Below, piece after piece: positions 1 to 6,013 of a stretch of 6,013 nucleotides of DNA. This DNA is from Bacteroidota bacterium (lineage in GTDB: Bacteria; Bacteroidota; Bacteroidia; Chitinophagales; LD1), in the NCBI GenBank assembly GCA_023428205.1, contig JAEYZB010000005.1, positions 1 to 6,013 on the forward strand, written 5' to 3'. Numbering within the stretch: the stretch's first letter is position 1; each line of letters opens with the position of its first letter. A program made the translations under genes and the position numbers. A model generated the notes under the pieces. That model was given only the letters and a program-made list of their open reading frames with translations, did no database searches and was not told where the DNA came from.

Positions 1-2185
1 TGTCGCGGCTGAATGGAGCTAATTTCGCCAAGTGTGAAACGCGCGTAGCTTTGTATGTTCCCCAATCTGCGGCTTTTTGCCACGAGCCATATTTCTCGTT
101 GAGTTTTTTCTTCGCTCGATCTAATGACTGCAATACAATAGCTTCTCGGGTTTCGCGTTCGCCCGTTTGTTGATTGTCGTAAAAATTACTGGTGCTGTCT
201 AATTTTAAAAAACGAGCCGTCAGATAATTGTTCGGACGTTTCATCGGCAAATCGACATCAGCCATCTCGTCCCACAAAAGTGCTACTAATTCCGTGCTCC
301 ATTCTTCAAATAATACCGCTTCTTTTGAGTCAGCATTATTGAAATAATTCCAAGCAGAAAGTTGGTTTACAAACCGTTTATCATCTTCGTCTTTCAGCAG
401 AGGCGAAACGATTTGTGCTAAGGTTGGCACAAACATTTCGGCAAACACATTGTAATTATCGCTGTGCATTTTCTTCATAAAATTGGCATCAATGCTATTG
501 GCTTCGTTAAGCAATTTGTTGATGCGAAGAGCCCGGAAATTTTCGTACACGCCAATGCGGTCAACATCGTACGGATATTTTTCATCGACCGGAAACTGAT
601 TCGCGCTACTCACAAAACCGCGTTCAGGGTTTTTATGCAATGGATTATGCTCGCTTGGAATGTAAGTGGACCAATCGTTCGCACTGTTTGAGCCGTCCGC
701 CACCTCACTATGTACATTCGGGTGTTTGCCCTGTTCGGTCATCGCAATATCGTTGCTGCGCGAAGCGAAAACAAAGTTTTGCGTAGGGCAAGCGTAGTGC
801 TTGAGGGCTTCACGGTAATCGTCATAATTCTTGCCTTTATTCATCAGGTAGAATGTTTTGAATTCATTGGACGGCAAATGTGCAGTCCATTTCAATGCCA
901 ATAGTTGTTTTGCTTTTGTGTTTCGGAATGATTTGTCGAAAACAATCGGTCCGTATCGGGTGTATAGCACCGTGTCAAAAAATTCTTTCGGAGAATTTTT
1001 GACGAAATAATGTTCTATTTTCTTGTTCGTTTTTTCCCACTTACCATCTACCAGATATTCATCGTGTGAGTCATCTTTAAACTGAATCGAGAACCAGTCG
1101 CGCACATCGCGTCCGCCATTGGTTACGCCCCACGCAATATCTTCATTGAAACCGCTGATAACGCAAGGTGCACCCGGCAAAGTTGCGCCATACACATTAA
1201 TTCCCGGAGCGACTAAGTGCATTTCATACCAGATACTCGGTAAGTTTAATGCTAAATGCGGGTCGTTGCAGAGAATTGGTTTGCCGGATTTGGTTTTAGA
1301 GCCGCCTACTGCCCAATTGTTGGAGCCGGTAATATCATCCGGTTTTTCTAAAATGTTGTTGTACGCTTCGTAAGGGGCTTGGTCTTTGGCTGAAATCGTT
1401 TTTCGCTCCGTTTTTTTTACTTCTGGATTTCTGTTGAAACCGTCTATTGCAGTATAATTGTAAGGAGTTCCTTTCGGGATAATGAAGTCCTGAAAATCGT
1501 CATACTCGGAATACAAATGTTTAAATTCTTCTTCGCCATATTTTGCAATGAAATTGGTGTTTTCAATATCAAACTCAAAAACCGAAAGCATATTCGCCAT
1601 ATTTTTGAGCAATAGCGCGACTTTTATCGGTTTCCATTCTTCGGGTGCATAGCCGAGCAATTTATATTCGAGGGGATAATCTTTCGGATTAAGGGATTTA
1701 ATATATGCATTTACGCCATTGCAATATGCCATTACGAGTGCGCTTGATTGCTCATCTTCGCTAATTAGTTTTTCGGCTTTTTCTGCGCCAAATTCCAAGC
1801 CGATTCTGCGTTGCAAACGGTCGTTATCCAGTGCTTTTTCGCCCACAATTTCGCTTACGCGACCTGCTGCATTGTGCGTCTGTGTTTCCATCTGCCACAA
1901 GCGATATTTTGCAGTCAAATAACCTTGCATAAAAAGCAAATCGTGTTCGTTTTTCGCAAACACGTGCGGCACCAAACGCTTATCGAAAACGACTTCTACT
2001 TTATCTTTCAAACCATCAAATGAAAAGGTTTCATTTTCGTAAGAAGCGCTTTCTGCATTCTGCCAAAAGCCATCAAATGGACTTAGGAATTTTCCGAGTG
2101 CAGGTGCCGGTCCGAGTGGACGGTTCAATACAAATATTAGCGCTGTTGCGCTAAAAAAACTGAGGAAGAAAGAAATGTATTTCAT
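1..2185 (-). CDS. Penicillin acylase / N-acyl-homoserine lactone acylase family hydrolase, 3' end cut by window edge
   Basis: The reading frame is open from an ATG at 2185 to the left window edge: 728 codons without a stop, C-terminus missing. The family makes a periplasmic precursor that cuts itself into alpha and beta chains and hydrolyses N-acyl amides. The N-terminus (residues 3-20) is hydrophobic, fitting a signal peptide or anchor. The alpha region carries the family patterns VPHVFA (72-77), RLWQME (95-100) and AAGRVSEI (106-113). Self-cleavage is expected between Gly287 and Ser288 in TGSNNWAVGG, making Ser288 the beta-chain nucleophile. Counting Ser288 as beta 1, His310 in NDPHL is beta 23, the position of the catalytic His in PvdQ-type acylases. 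Asp360 and Asp363 are beta 73 and 76, calcium ligands in E. coli penicillin G acylase. Asn470 in TQNFVF fits the oxyanion-hole Asn. The late WGTYKATRVSHL stretch near residue 710 suggests that most of the protein is present; family members usually run 750-850 residues. The substrate is unknown, and neither antibiotic nor quorum-signal cleavage is shown. Family call is secure; specificity is open. Confidence 0.95.
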   Translation of the reverse strand, partial: MKYISFFLSFFSATALIFVLNRPLGPAPALGKFLSPFDGFWQNAESASYENETFSFDGLKDKVEVVFDKRLVPHVFAKNEHDLLFMQGYLTAKYRLWQMETQTHNAAGRVSEIVGEKALDNDRLQRRIGLEFGAEKAEKLISEDEQSSALVMAYCNGVNAYIKSLNPKDYPLEYKLLGYAPEEWKPIKVALLLKNMANMLSVFEFDIENTNFIAKYGEEEFKHLYSEYDDFQDFIIPKGTPYNYTAIDGFNRNPEVKKTERKTISAKDQAPYEAYNNILEKPDDITGSNNWAVGGSKTKSGKPILCNDPHLALNLPSIWYEMHLVAPGINVYGATLPGAPCVISGFNEDIAWGVTNGGRDVRDWFSIQFKDDSHDEYLVDGKWEKTNKKIEHYFVKNSPKEFFDTVLYTRYGPIVFDKSFRNTKAKQLLALKWTAHLPSNEFKTFYLMNKGKNYDDYREALKHYACPTQNFVFASRSNDIAMTEQGKHPNVHSEVADGSNSANDWSTYIPSEHNPLHKNPERGFVSSANQFPVDEKYPYDVDRIGVYENFRALRINKLLNEANSIDANFMKKMHSDNYNVFAEMFVPTLAQIVSPLLKDEDDKRFVNQLSAWNYFNNADSKEAVLFEEWSTELVALLWDEMADVDLPMKRPNNYLTARFLKLDSTSNFYDNQQTGERETREAIVLQSLDRAKKKLNEKYGSWQKAADWGTYKATRVSHLAKLAPFSRD

Positions 2186-2203
2186 GTGTAATATTTGATT
2201 GCT

Positions 2204-2211
2204 TAAATGTA
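2204..2211 (-). promoter_or_regulatory. Possible Bacteroidota-type -7 promoter element upstream of the acylase gene
   Basis: On the minus strand this reads TACATTTA, which matches the Bacteroidota -7 consensus TAnnTTTG except at the last base. It lies 18 bases upstream of the ATG at 2185, so it would give a very short leader. No TTTG-type -33 element is visible at the expected 19-21 base spacing. In AT-rich DNA a match this good can arise by chance, so this is only a candidate. Confidence 0.2.
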
Positions 2212-2263
2212 AAATCTTTTTAGAACTCGTTTGAATATGAAATTCTGTTCATTTCGATAAATG

Positions 2264-2308
2264 TTATACTGAGCACTTCGACAAGCTCGGTGTAACACTT
2301 GTCGAAGT
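2264..2308. repeat. Intergenic two-way hairpin, REP-like dispersed repeat candidate
   Basis: Two mutually exclusive stems share the segment CACTTCGACAAGCTCGGTG. One stem pairs 2275-2285 with 2298-2308: 11 perfect base pairs with a 12-base loop. The other pairs 2264-2274 with 2285-2295: 11 pairs including two G-T wobbles, with a 10-base loop. The core resembles short palindromic repeats (CTTCGACAAGCTCAGTG type) that recur between genes in many Bacteroidota genomes; that resemblance is from memory. It sits between the GH3 stop and the acylase start. A run of A follows the GH3 stop, but no T-run follows the hairpin on the minus strand, so it is not a standard intrinsic terminator. It could still attenuate transcription or stabilise the 3' end of the GH3 message. 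Confidence 0.7.
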
Positions 2309-2328
2309 ACTTAATGACCTCATTTTTT

Positions 2329-3825
2329 TCACCCATTTGCGCTAATGAGCATTTCTGCGATTTTCCGGTCATTTGCTAAACGAGGTAATTTATTTTGTCC
2401 GCCTAATTTCCCTTGACTTTTCATATATTCTGCAAATGCACCGCTTTTCAGCGAACGTACTTTCAATTGCCCTAAAATGTTTCCGCTTCGCAAATCAAAA
2501 TAATATGAATTTTTTTGTTGTAAAGCTTCGTCAATTTTTTGTTCGAATACCGCTAAATCTCCCGGTTCAACGGCAAACTCGACAAACCATTCGTGAAAGG
2601 ATTTCCCTTTTTCAGGTGCGACATGGGGCGCGACAGTAAATTCTGTAATTGCTACGTTTGTTTCATTTGCAGCTTGTAAAATGGCGGACTCTACTTCCTC
2701 GCCAATCACATGTTCACCAAAGGCTGAAATAAAATGTTTCGTGCGACCGGTCACGACAATTCTATATGGATTTAGTGAAACAAATTTAATCGTGTCGCCA
2801 ATATCGTAGCCCCATAAACCCGCATTGGTATTGAGAATAAGTGCGTAATTCACGTTTAGTTCTACTTGTGCAAGATAGATTCTTTCTGCTCGTTCGGTGT
2901 ATATATCATCCGCTTTGATGAACTCAAAAAAGATGCCAGCATTGATATTTAATAGCAACCCTTTTTCTTTTTGTGAGTCTTGATATGCAATAAACCCTTC
3001 TGATGCCGGATAGGTTTCCACGGAATCAATTTCCGCCCCTATCAAGGCTTTCATCTTTGCGCGATAGGGTTCGTAGTTTACTCCTCCATAGGCAAACATT
3101 GAAAATTGCGGAAAAATTTCGCGAATGTTTTTCTTGCCTGATTGCTTAAGTAGTTCTTCAAAATACATTACGACCCATGGCGGAATTCCACTGATAAGCG
3201 ACATTTTTTCTTTCAATGTTTCTCTCGCAATAGCACTTACTTTTTGTTCCCAATCATCCATACAATTGGTTTCATATGTCGGCATTCTATTTTGTTGTAA
3301 ATAGGCGGGAACGTGATGATATACGATGCCTGATAGTCGTCCGCTTGGAATTGTTCCGTGCGTGCCAAGTTCAGGCGAGCCCTGCAGAAAAATCATTTTG
3401 TAATCAAAAAAATCGGCTTTGCCGGTTTCGTACACATAACATAGTAATGAATTTCGTGCCGCATTGATTTGTTCTTTAATCGAAACATCTGTGAGCGGAA
3501 TGTATTTTTTTCCTGAAGTGGTGCCGCTCGATTCACAGAAATATAATGGCTTTCCCTCCCATAATACATTTTCTTCACCATGCGTAATTCGTTCTATGTA
3601 TGGCTTTAATCCTTCATAATCACGGACAGGAATTAAGAGTTTGAAGTCTTCATAGGTGTTGATGTTTGTAAATTTATGGTCTTTACCAAAAGCGGTTCGA
3701 GCACCCGTACGAATCAACTCACGCAGCGTCTTCTGTTGCAATTCAACAGCGCTTTTTTGTTCTTTATATATTTTCGGAACAATGATTTTAGCAATCAGTT
3801 TGGCCGCTGTGGCTTTGAAACCCAT
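2329..3825 (-). CDS. GH3 auxin-responsive promoter family protein (acyl-adenylating amide synthetase-like)
   Basis: A complete 498-residue cytosolic protein of the GH3 branch of the ANL adenylate-forming superfamily. Plant GH3 enzymes activate a carboxylate (indoleacetate, jasmonate, benzoates) with ATP and join it to an amino acid; substrates of bacterial homologues are mostly unknown. The ATP-binding motif 1 is ESSGTTSGKKYIPLT (98-112), motif 2 is YPASEG (272-277) and motif 3 is GYDIGD (339-344). The hinge and start of the C-terminal lid are GRTKHFISAFGEHV (360-373). All three nucleotide-binding motifs look intact, so the enzyme is probably active. There is no signal peptide; residues 1-20 are a basic amphipathic stretch. 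The ATG at 3825 is chosen because it begins the usual GH3 N-terminal region and the frame has a suitable length of about 500 residues. The stop is TGA. The upstream gene ends in a terminator 36 bases before this start, so the gene should have its own promoter; only a weak TAAATTGC candidate at 3841-3848 is seen. The acylase follows 143 bases downstream on the same strand. Confidence 0.95.
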   Translation of the reverse strand: MGFKATAAKLIAKIIVPKIYKEQKSAVELQQKTLRELIRTGARTAFGKDHKFTNINTYEDFKLLIPVRDYEGLKPYIERITHGEENVLWEGKPLYFCESSGTTSGKKYIPLTDVSIKEQINAARNSLLCYVYETGKADFFDYKMIFLQGSPELGTHGTIPSGRLSGIVYHHVPAYLQQNRMPTYETNCMDDWEQKVSAIARETLKEKMSLISGIPPWVVMYFEELLKQSGKKNIREIFPQFSMFAYGGVNYEPYRAKMKALIGAEIDSVETYPASEGFIAYQDSQKEKGLLLNINAGIFFEFIKADDIYTERAERIYLAQVELNVNYALILNTNAGLWGYDIGDTIKFVSLNPYRIVVTGRTKHFISAFGEHVIGEEVESAILQAANETNVAITEFTVAPHVAPEKGKSFHEWFVEFAVEPGDLAVFEQKIDEALQQKNSYYFDLRSGNILGQLKVRSLKSGAFAEYMKSQGKLGGQNKLPRLANDRKIAEMLISANG

Positions 3826-3860
3826 AATGAAAATTCTAGTGCAATTTACGCTTTTTTAGT

Positions 3861-3892
3861 GGAAAAAGAAAAGGGTTGCTATTGGCAACCCT
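3861..3892 (-). terminator. Rho-independent terminator of the secreted repeat protein gene
   Basis: On the minus strand a perfect 8-bp stem, AGGGTTGC paired with GCAACCCT, closes a 5-base loop. It is followed at once by a T-rich tract (TTTTCTTTTTCC) and preceded by a run of A. The stem starts 23 bases after the TAA at 3916-3918. A T-run also follows the stem on the plus strand (3898-3905), so it could work in both directions, although no plus-strand gene is present to need it. It separates the repeat protein gene from the GH3 gene. Confidence 0.9.
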
Positions 3893-3915
3893 GCTCATTT
3901 TTTTTACCCATTTCG

Positions 3916-6013
3916 TTATCGCAACAGTGTAAACGAACCTTCTTTTTTAATTATTTTTTGCTGACCCGGACGATCTTTGTCAGGAACCTCTATGTAAATG
4001 TAGTAGGTATATACTTCTGTTGGCTGTTCTTCGCCTTTGTATTTTCCATCCCAACCGCTATTAGGGTCTTTGTGTATTATTTCTCCCCAACGGTTATATA
4101 TTCTAAAATCATACAATACCGCTTGTTTGCTGAAATACACAGGGAAGTATGTATCGTTTACACCATCTCCATTGGGTGTAAAAGCAGAAGGCATGGCGAC
4201 TTCACCCGGTTCTATGACAACTAAGTATATGGTCGTGGAATCCATACAGCCATATTCGTTATCAACGACTTGAACAGTATAAGTCGTGGTAGATAATGGA
4301 CTGACGACAACGGTGGGACTATTTAGAGGAAACGTCCCATTAATATCGGCAGGTAACCATGTGTATGTGTAATTTCCATTATCGTATTGTGTCAAAACTG
4401 AAAGGGTTGATTCATTATTGGGGGTAGAACCGATATAAATTGTATCAGGGAAAGCGGTTCCTTGTGCATTTATGCACCAAATGTTTACGGTGTCGGTAGC
4501 CATTGCCGTGCAGCCGTATTGATTGGTTACAGTCAACGTATAAATCTGATTTATTTTTGTGGAGTCGTTTGCAAATATCGTTACACTTTCGGTCGTGTCC
4601 CCGGAAGACCAAAGGTAGTTTAATGTGGTATCAGGGGATGGATTTAATATGACATCTTTACAGCAACTGTTCTTGGCTACACCCAAATTAATGATTGGAG
4701 AAGGGTTAATGATTGTCGTAATTGATGCTGTTCCGGAGCAGCCATTTATATCAGTGGTTGTTACGGTATATGTTCCTGCTGTGTTTATGGTGATAGTTGC
4801 TGATGCGGTATTGCTAACATCATCCCATGTGTAATTATATCCTCCGCTTGCGACCAAGATAGTACTATCTCCTGAACAGAAGGAAGGATTCCCGTCAATT
4901 GTAACAACCGTAGGGGCATTAGCTGTTACGACAGCGGTAGCGGTCCCCGTACATCCATTTACATCAGTTGCCGATACGGTATAAGTCCCGGCAGTTACGG
5001 TAACACTTGCAGTATAACTGCTGAGTGGGGCTGCCCATGCGTAAGTTACTCCTCCGTTCGCGGTTAAAGTGGTGTTGCTTCCCTGGCAATAATTTAAAAT
5101 GCCATCAATAGTCACATAAGGGGTTGGATTCTCTACTACAACAACCGTTTGGGTTCCGGTGCAACCGATTGCGCTGTTTGCTGTTATCATGTATGTCCCG
5201 GCTGTCACCGTATTGGTCGGGTTAGAATTATTAATCGGAGGTCCCCACATATAGCTTGCTGCGCCACTCGCAGTTAGAGTGGTATTAGCCCCTTCGCAGT
5301 AGGATAAGGCACCTATAATTGTTATCGGTACAGAATCTACGGTCACCGTTACGGAGTCAGTTACGAGTATAGGACATGATGGCTGTGTAATATCAACATA
5401 ATATGTAGTGGTGTTATTGACAATTGCTGTAGGATTCGCAATGTTCGAATTGCTGACAGCTCCTGGTGGTCGCCAACTATAACCTGATCCTCCTGTGGCG
5501 GTCAATAAAACGGCACCTCCGGGACAGACCATTGGCTGTGATGCCGATGCGGAGTGAGGTGTGCCATCTAAAATAGTTATTGTGGCACTTCCAAGAAGAG
5601 AATCACAAGGAGTGTAAAAGGTCAATGTGACAGTTTCCGGCCCTTCTGCTATGCCGTCTGCTATCGGGTTAATAGTCACTACACCATGATTTTGCCCTGC
5701 AGGTAGAACGACTATACCACTTAGCGTATTATAATCTACGCCATTTACGGCAGTCCCCGAGATGGTGTAAGTAATCGTATCAGTAGTTGGAAACGTCATG
5801 CTTATCCAAAAGTCGATTTGCCCATCTAGGCAGCTTTCTACCATATCCAAATAAGCACTTCCGCCAGAAGTAGAAGTGTAAAAATCAGCTGTGCGAGATT
5901 GGCATACAGGATCAACAAGAACGGAGCAGTCCAATACTCCTGTCCCTCCTGTTTGGTGAATAGAAATCATTCCCACTTGGTTAGAGTAGTTAGTCATCAA
6001 GATGATGTAATAC
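3916..6013 (-). CDS. Large T9SS-secreted repeat protein with gliding-motility C-terminal domain, 5' end cut by window edge
   Basis: The frame is open to the right edge and ends at a TAA (3916-3918). The first possible starts in the window, TTG at 6000 and ATG at 5997, are probably not the real start: there is no signal peptide, the codons before them remain open (YYII), and the residues around them (TNYSNQ, then QTGGTGVLDCS) look like the middle of a domain seen in secreted Bacteroidota proteins. Numbering from the TTG: 46-145 is a Calx-beta-like segment (GTAVNGVDY, LPAGQ, EGPETVTL); 148-222 is a divergent Ig-like module; 224-433 holds three clear 70-residue repeats; 435-510 and 511-599 are two further diverged modules; 601-694 is the CHU_C/TIGR04131-type T9SS sorting domain. 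The product should cross the outer membrane by T9SS and be displayed on the surface or released. The modules suggest adhesion or scaffolding, and no catalytic domain is visible. The protein is Thr/Ser/Asn-rich with paired cysteines. A choice-of-anchor L domain often precedes such a layout and may lie outside the window. Confidence 0.93.
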   Translation of the reverse strand, partial: YYIILMTNYSNQVGMISIHQTGGTGVLDCSVLVDPVCQSRTADFYTSTSGGSAYLDMVESCLDGQIDFWISMTFPTTDTITYTISGTAVNGVDYNTLSGIVVLPAGQNHGVVTINPIADGIAEGPETVTLTFYTPCDSLLGSATITILDGTPHSASASQPMVCPGGAVLLTATGGSGYSWRPPGAVSNSNIANPTAIVNNTTTYYVDITQPSCPILVTDSVTVTVDSVPITIIGALSYCEGANTTLTASGAASYMWGPPINNSNPTNTVTAGTYMITANSAIGCTGTQTVVVVENPTPYVTIDGILNYCQGSNTTLTANGGVTYAWAAPLSSYTASVTVTAGTYTVSATDVNGCTGTATAVVTANAPTVVTIDGNPSFCSGDSTILVASGGYNYTWDDVSNTASATITINTAGTYTVTTTDINGCSGTASITTIINPSPIINLGVAKNSCCKDVILNPSPDTTLNYLWSSGDTTESVTIFANDSTKINQIYTLTVTNQYGCTAMATDTVNIWCINAQGTAFPDTIYIGSTPNNESTLSVLTQYDNGNYTYTWLPADINGTFPLNSPTVVVSPLSTTTYTVQVVDNEYGCMDSTTIYLVVIEPGEVAMPSAFTPNGDGVNDTYFPVYFSKQAVLYDFRIYNRWGEIIHKDPNSGWDGKYKGEEQPTEVYTYYIYIEVPDKDRPGQQKIIKKEGSFTLLR
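3919..4200 (-). other. T9SS type B C-terminal sorting domain (gliding motility-associated, CHU_C)
   Basis: The last 94 residues of the secreted protein. Diagnostic motifs in order are MPSAFTPNGDGVNDTYFP (603-620), IYNRWGEIIH (634-643), GWDGKYKGEEQPTEVYTYYI (649-668) and a closing KKEGSFTLLR (685-694). This matches the gliding-motility-associated C-terminal domain family, known from SprB-like adhesins to direct export through the type IX system. The usual 'P.GvY' turn reads PTEVY here, a minor variation. The domain is complete and is followed directly by the stop, as expected of a sorting signal. Confidence 0.93.
4702..5331 (-). repeat. Three tandem 70-residue Ig/PKD-like repeats with a conserved cysteine pair
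   Basis: Inside the secreted protein three units line up with a near-perfect 70-residue (210-base) period. TI(I/D)G occurs at 227, 297 and 367; (Y/F)C.G at 234, 304 and 374; AGTY at 267, 337 and 408; GC(T/S)GT at 279, 349 and 420. Each unit has two cysteines about 45 residues apart (235/280, 305/350, 375/421), a spacing that would allow one disulfide per module, although disulfides are inferred. The shared GC(T/S)GT is coded by GGT TGC ACC GGA ACC, GGA TGT ACG GGG ACC and GGC TGC TCC GGA ACA. Synonymous sites have therefore diverged while the protein pattern was kept, meaning an old duplication. Confidence 0.88.
5566..5853 (-). other. Calx-beta-like domain of the secreted protein
   Basis: Residues 50-145 of the visible protein follow the Calx-beta pattern: an acidic opening with VESC, then YTISGTAVNGVDY, a VLPAGQ strand-turn, and EGPETVTLTF before the last strand (GSATITILD). 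Calx-beta modules are extracellular beta-sandwiches in adhesins, often calcium-binding. In Bacteroidota a similar module often sits between an N-terminal anchor-type domain and the Ig-like repeats, which matches its place here. Calcium binding is inferred from the family only. Confidence 0.7.

Noticed and set aside
464..2023. Several plus-strand frames of 64-84 codons opposite the acylase gene
   Set aside because: They are all antisense to a continuous 728-codon frame with clear family motifs, and none shows a recognisable protein.
1..2185. Naming the acylase as a beta-lactam resistance or quorum-quenching gene
   Set aside because: The family covers many amide substrates, and the visible residues prove catalytic competence but not specificity.
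2264..2308. The intergenic hairpin as an intrinsic terminator of the GH3 gene
   Set aside because: After the stem the minus strand reads GCTCAGTATAACATTT or similar, with no T-run, so the standard terminator signature is missing.
3393..3581. A 62-codon minus-strand frame within the GH3 gene
   Set aside because: It is an alternative frame of the same strand inside the GH3 adenylation domain, with no motif of its own.
3841..3848. TAAATTGC as a -7 promoter element for the GH3 gene
   Set aside because: It matches only the first part of TAnnTTTG, has no -33 partner at the right distance, and sits only 16 bases from the start codon. Too weak to annotate.
3676..4224. A 182-codon open frame on the plus strand
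   Set aside because: It runs antisense across the start of the GH3 gene, the terminator and the end of the secreted protein gene. Its protein is rich in Phe, Tyr and Cys without any family pattern, as expected of a shadow of real genes on the other strand.
4702..5331. The internal repeats as a recent or CRISPR-like DNA repeat
   Set aside because: The period is 210 bases, in frame, and conserved at the protein but not the nucleotide level, so these are protein modules.

Overview
The window reads as chromosomal DNA from a member of the Bacteroidota. Three things point there. The large right-hand gene ends in a gliding-motility/CHU_C type C-terminal domain, the sorting signal of the type IX secretion system (T9SS), which is largely confined to this phylum. 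The other two genes, a GH3-family adenylating enzyme and a penicillin-acylase-family hydrolase, resemble types often found in Bacteroidota. No start codon has a clear Shine-Dalgarno sequence, and base composition is moderately AT-rich. The genus cannot be fixed from the sequence; a Chitinophagales/Sphingobacteriales-like organism is a guess.

All three genes lie on the minus strand, so transcription runs from right to left. (1) At 3916-6013 is the 3' part of a large secreted protein. It has a Calx-beta-like segment, a run of Ig/PKD-like modules (three with a strict 70-residue period) and a T9SS C-terminal domain. Its true start lies beyond the right edge. A strong intrinsic terminator follows at 3861-3892. 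(2) At 2329-3825 is a complete 498-residue GH3-family acyl-adenylating enzyme. (3) At 1-2185 is a penicillin/N-acyl-homoserine-lactone acylase family (Ntn hydrolase) precursor with all recognisable catalytic residues. Its C-terminus is cut by the left edge. Between (2) and (3) lie 143 bases holding an unusual two-way hairpin that looks like a dispersed intergenic repeat.

The secreted repeat protein looks like a separate transcription unit, because it has its own terminator. The GH3 gene and the acylase are codirectional and could be co-transcribed. GH3 enzymes form amide bonds between acyl groups and amino acids, and penicillin-acylase-family enzymes hydrolyse N-acyl amides, so a functional link is possible but unproven. 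No RNA genes, insertion sequences, CRISPR arrays or clear signs of recent transfer were seen. No gene-free stretch exceeds 143 bases.
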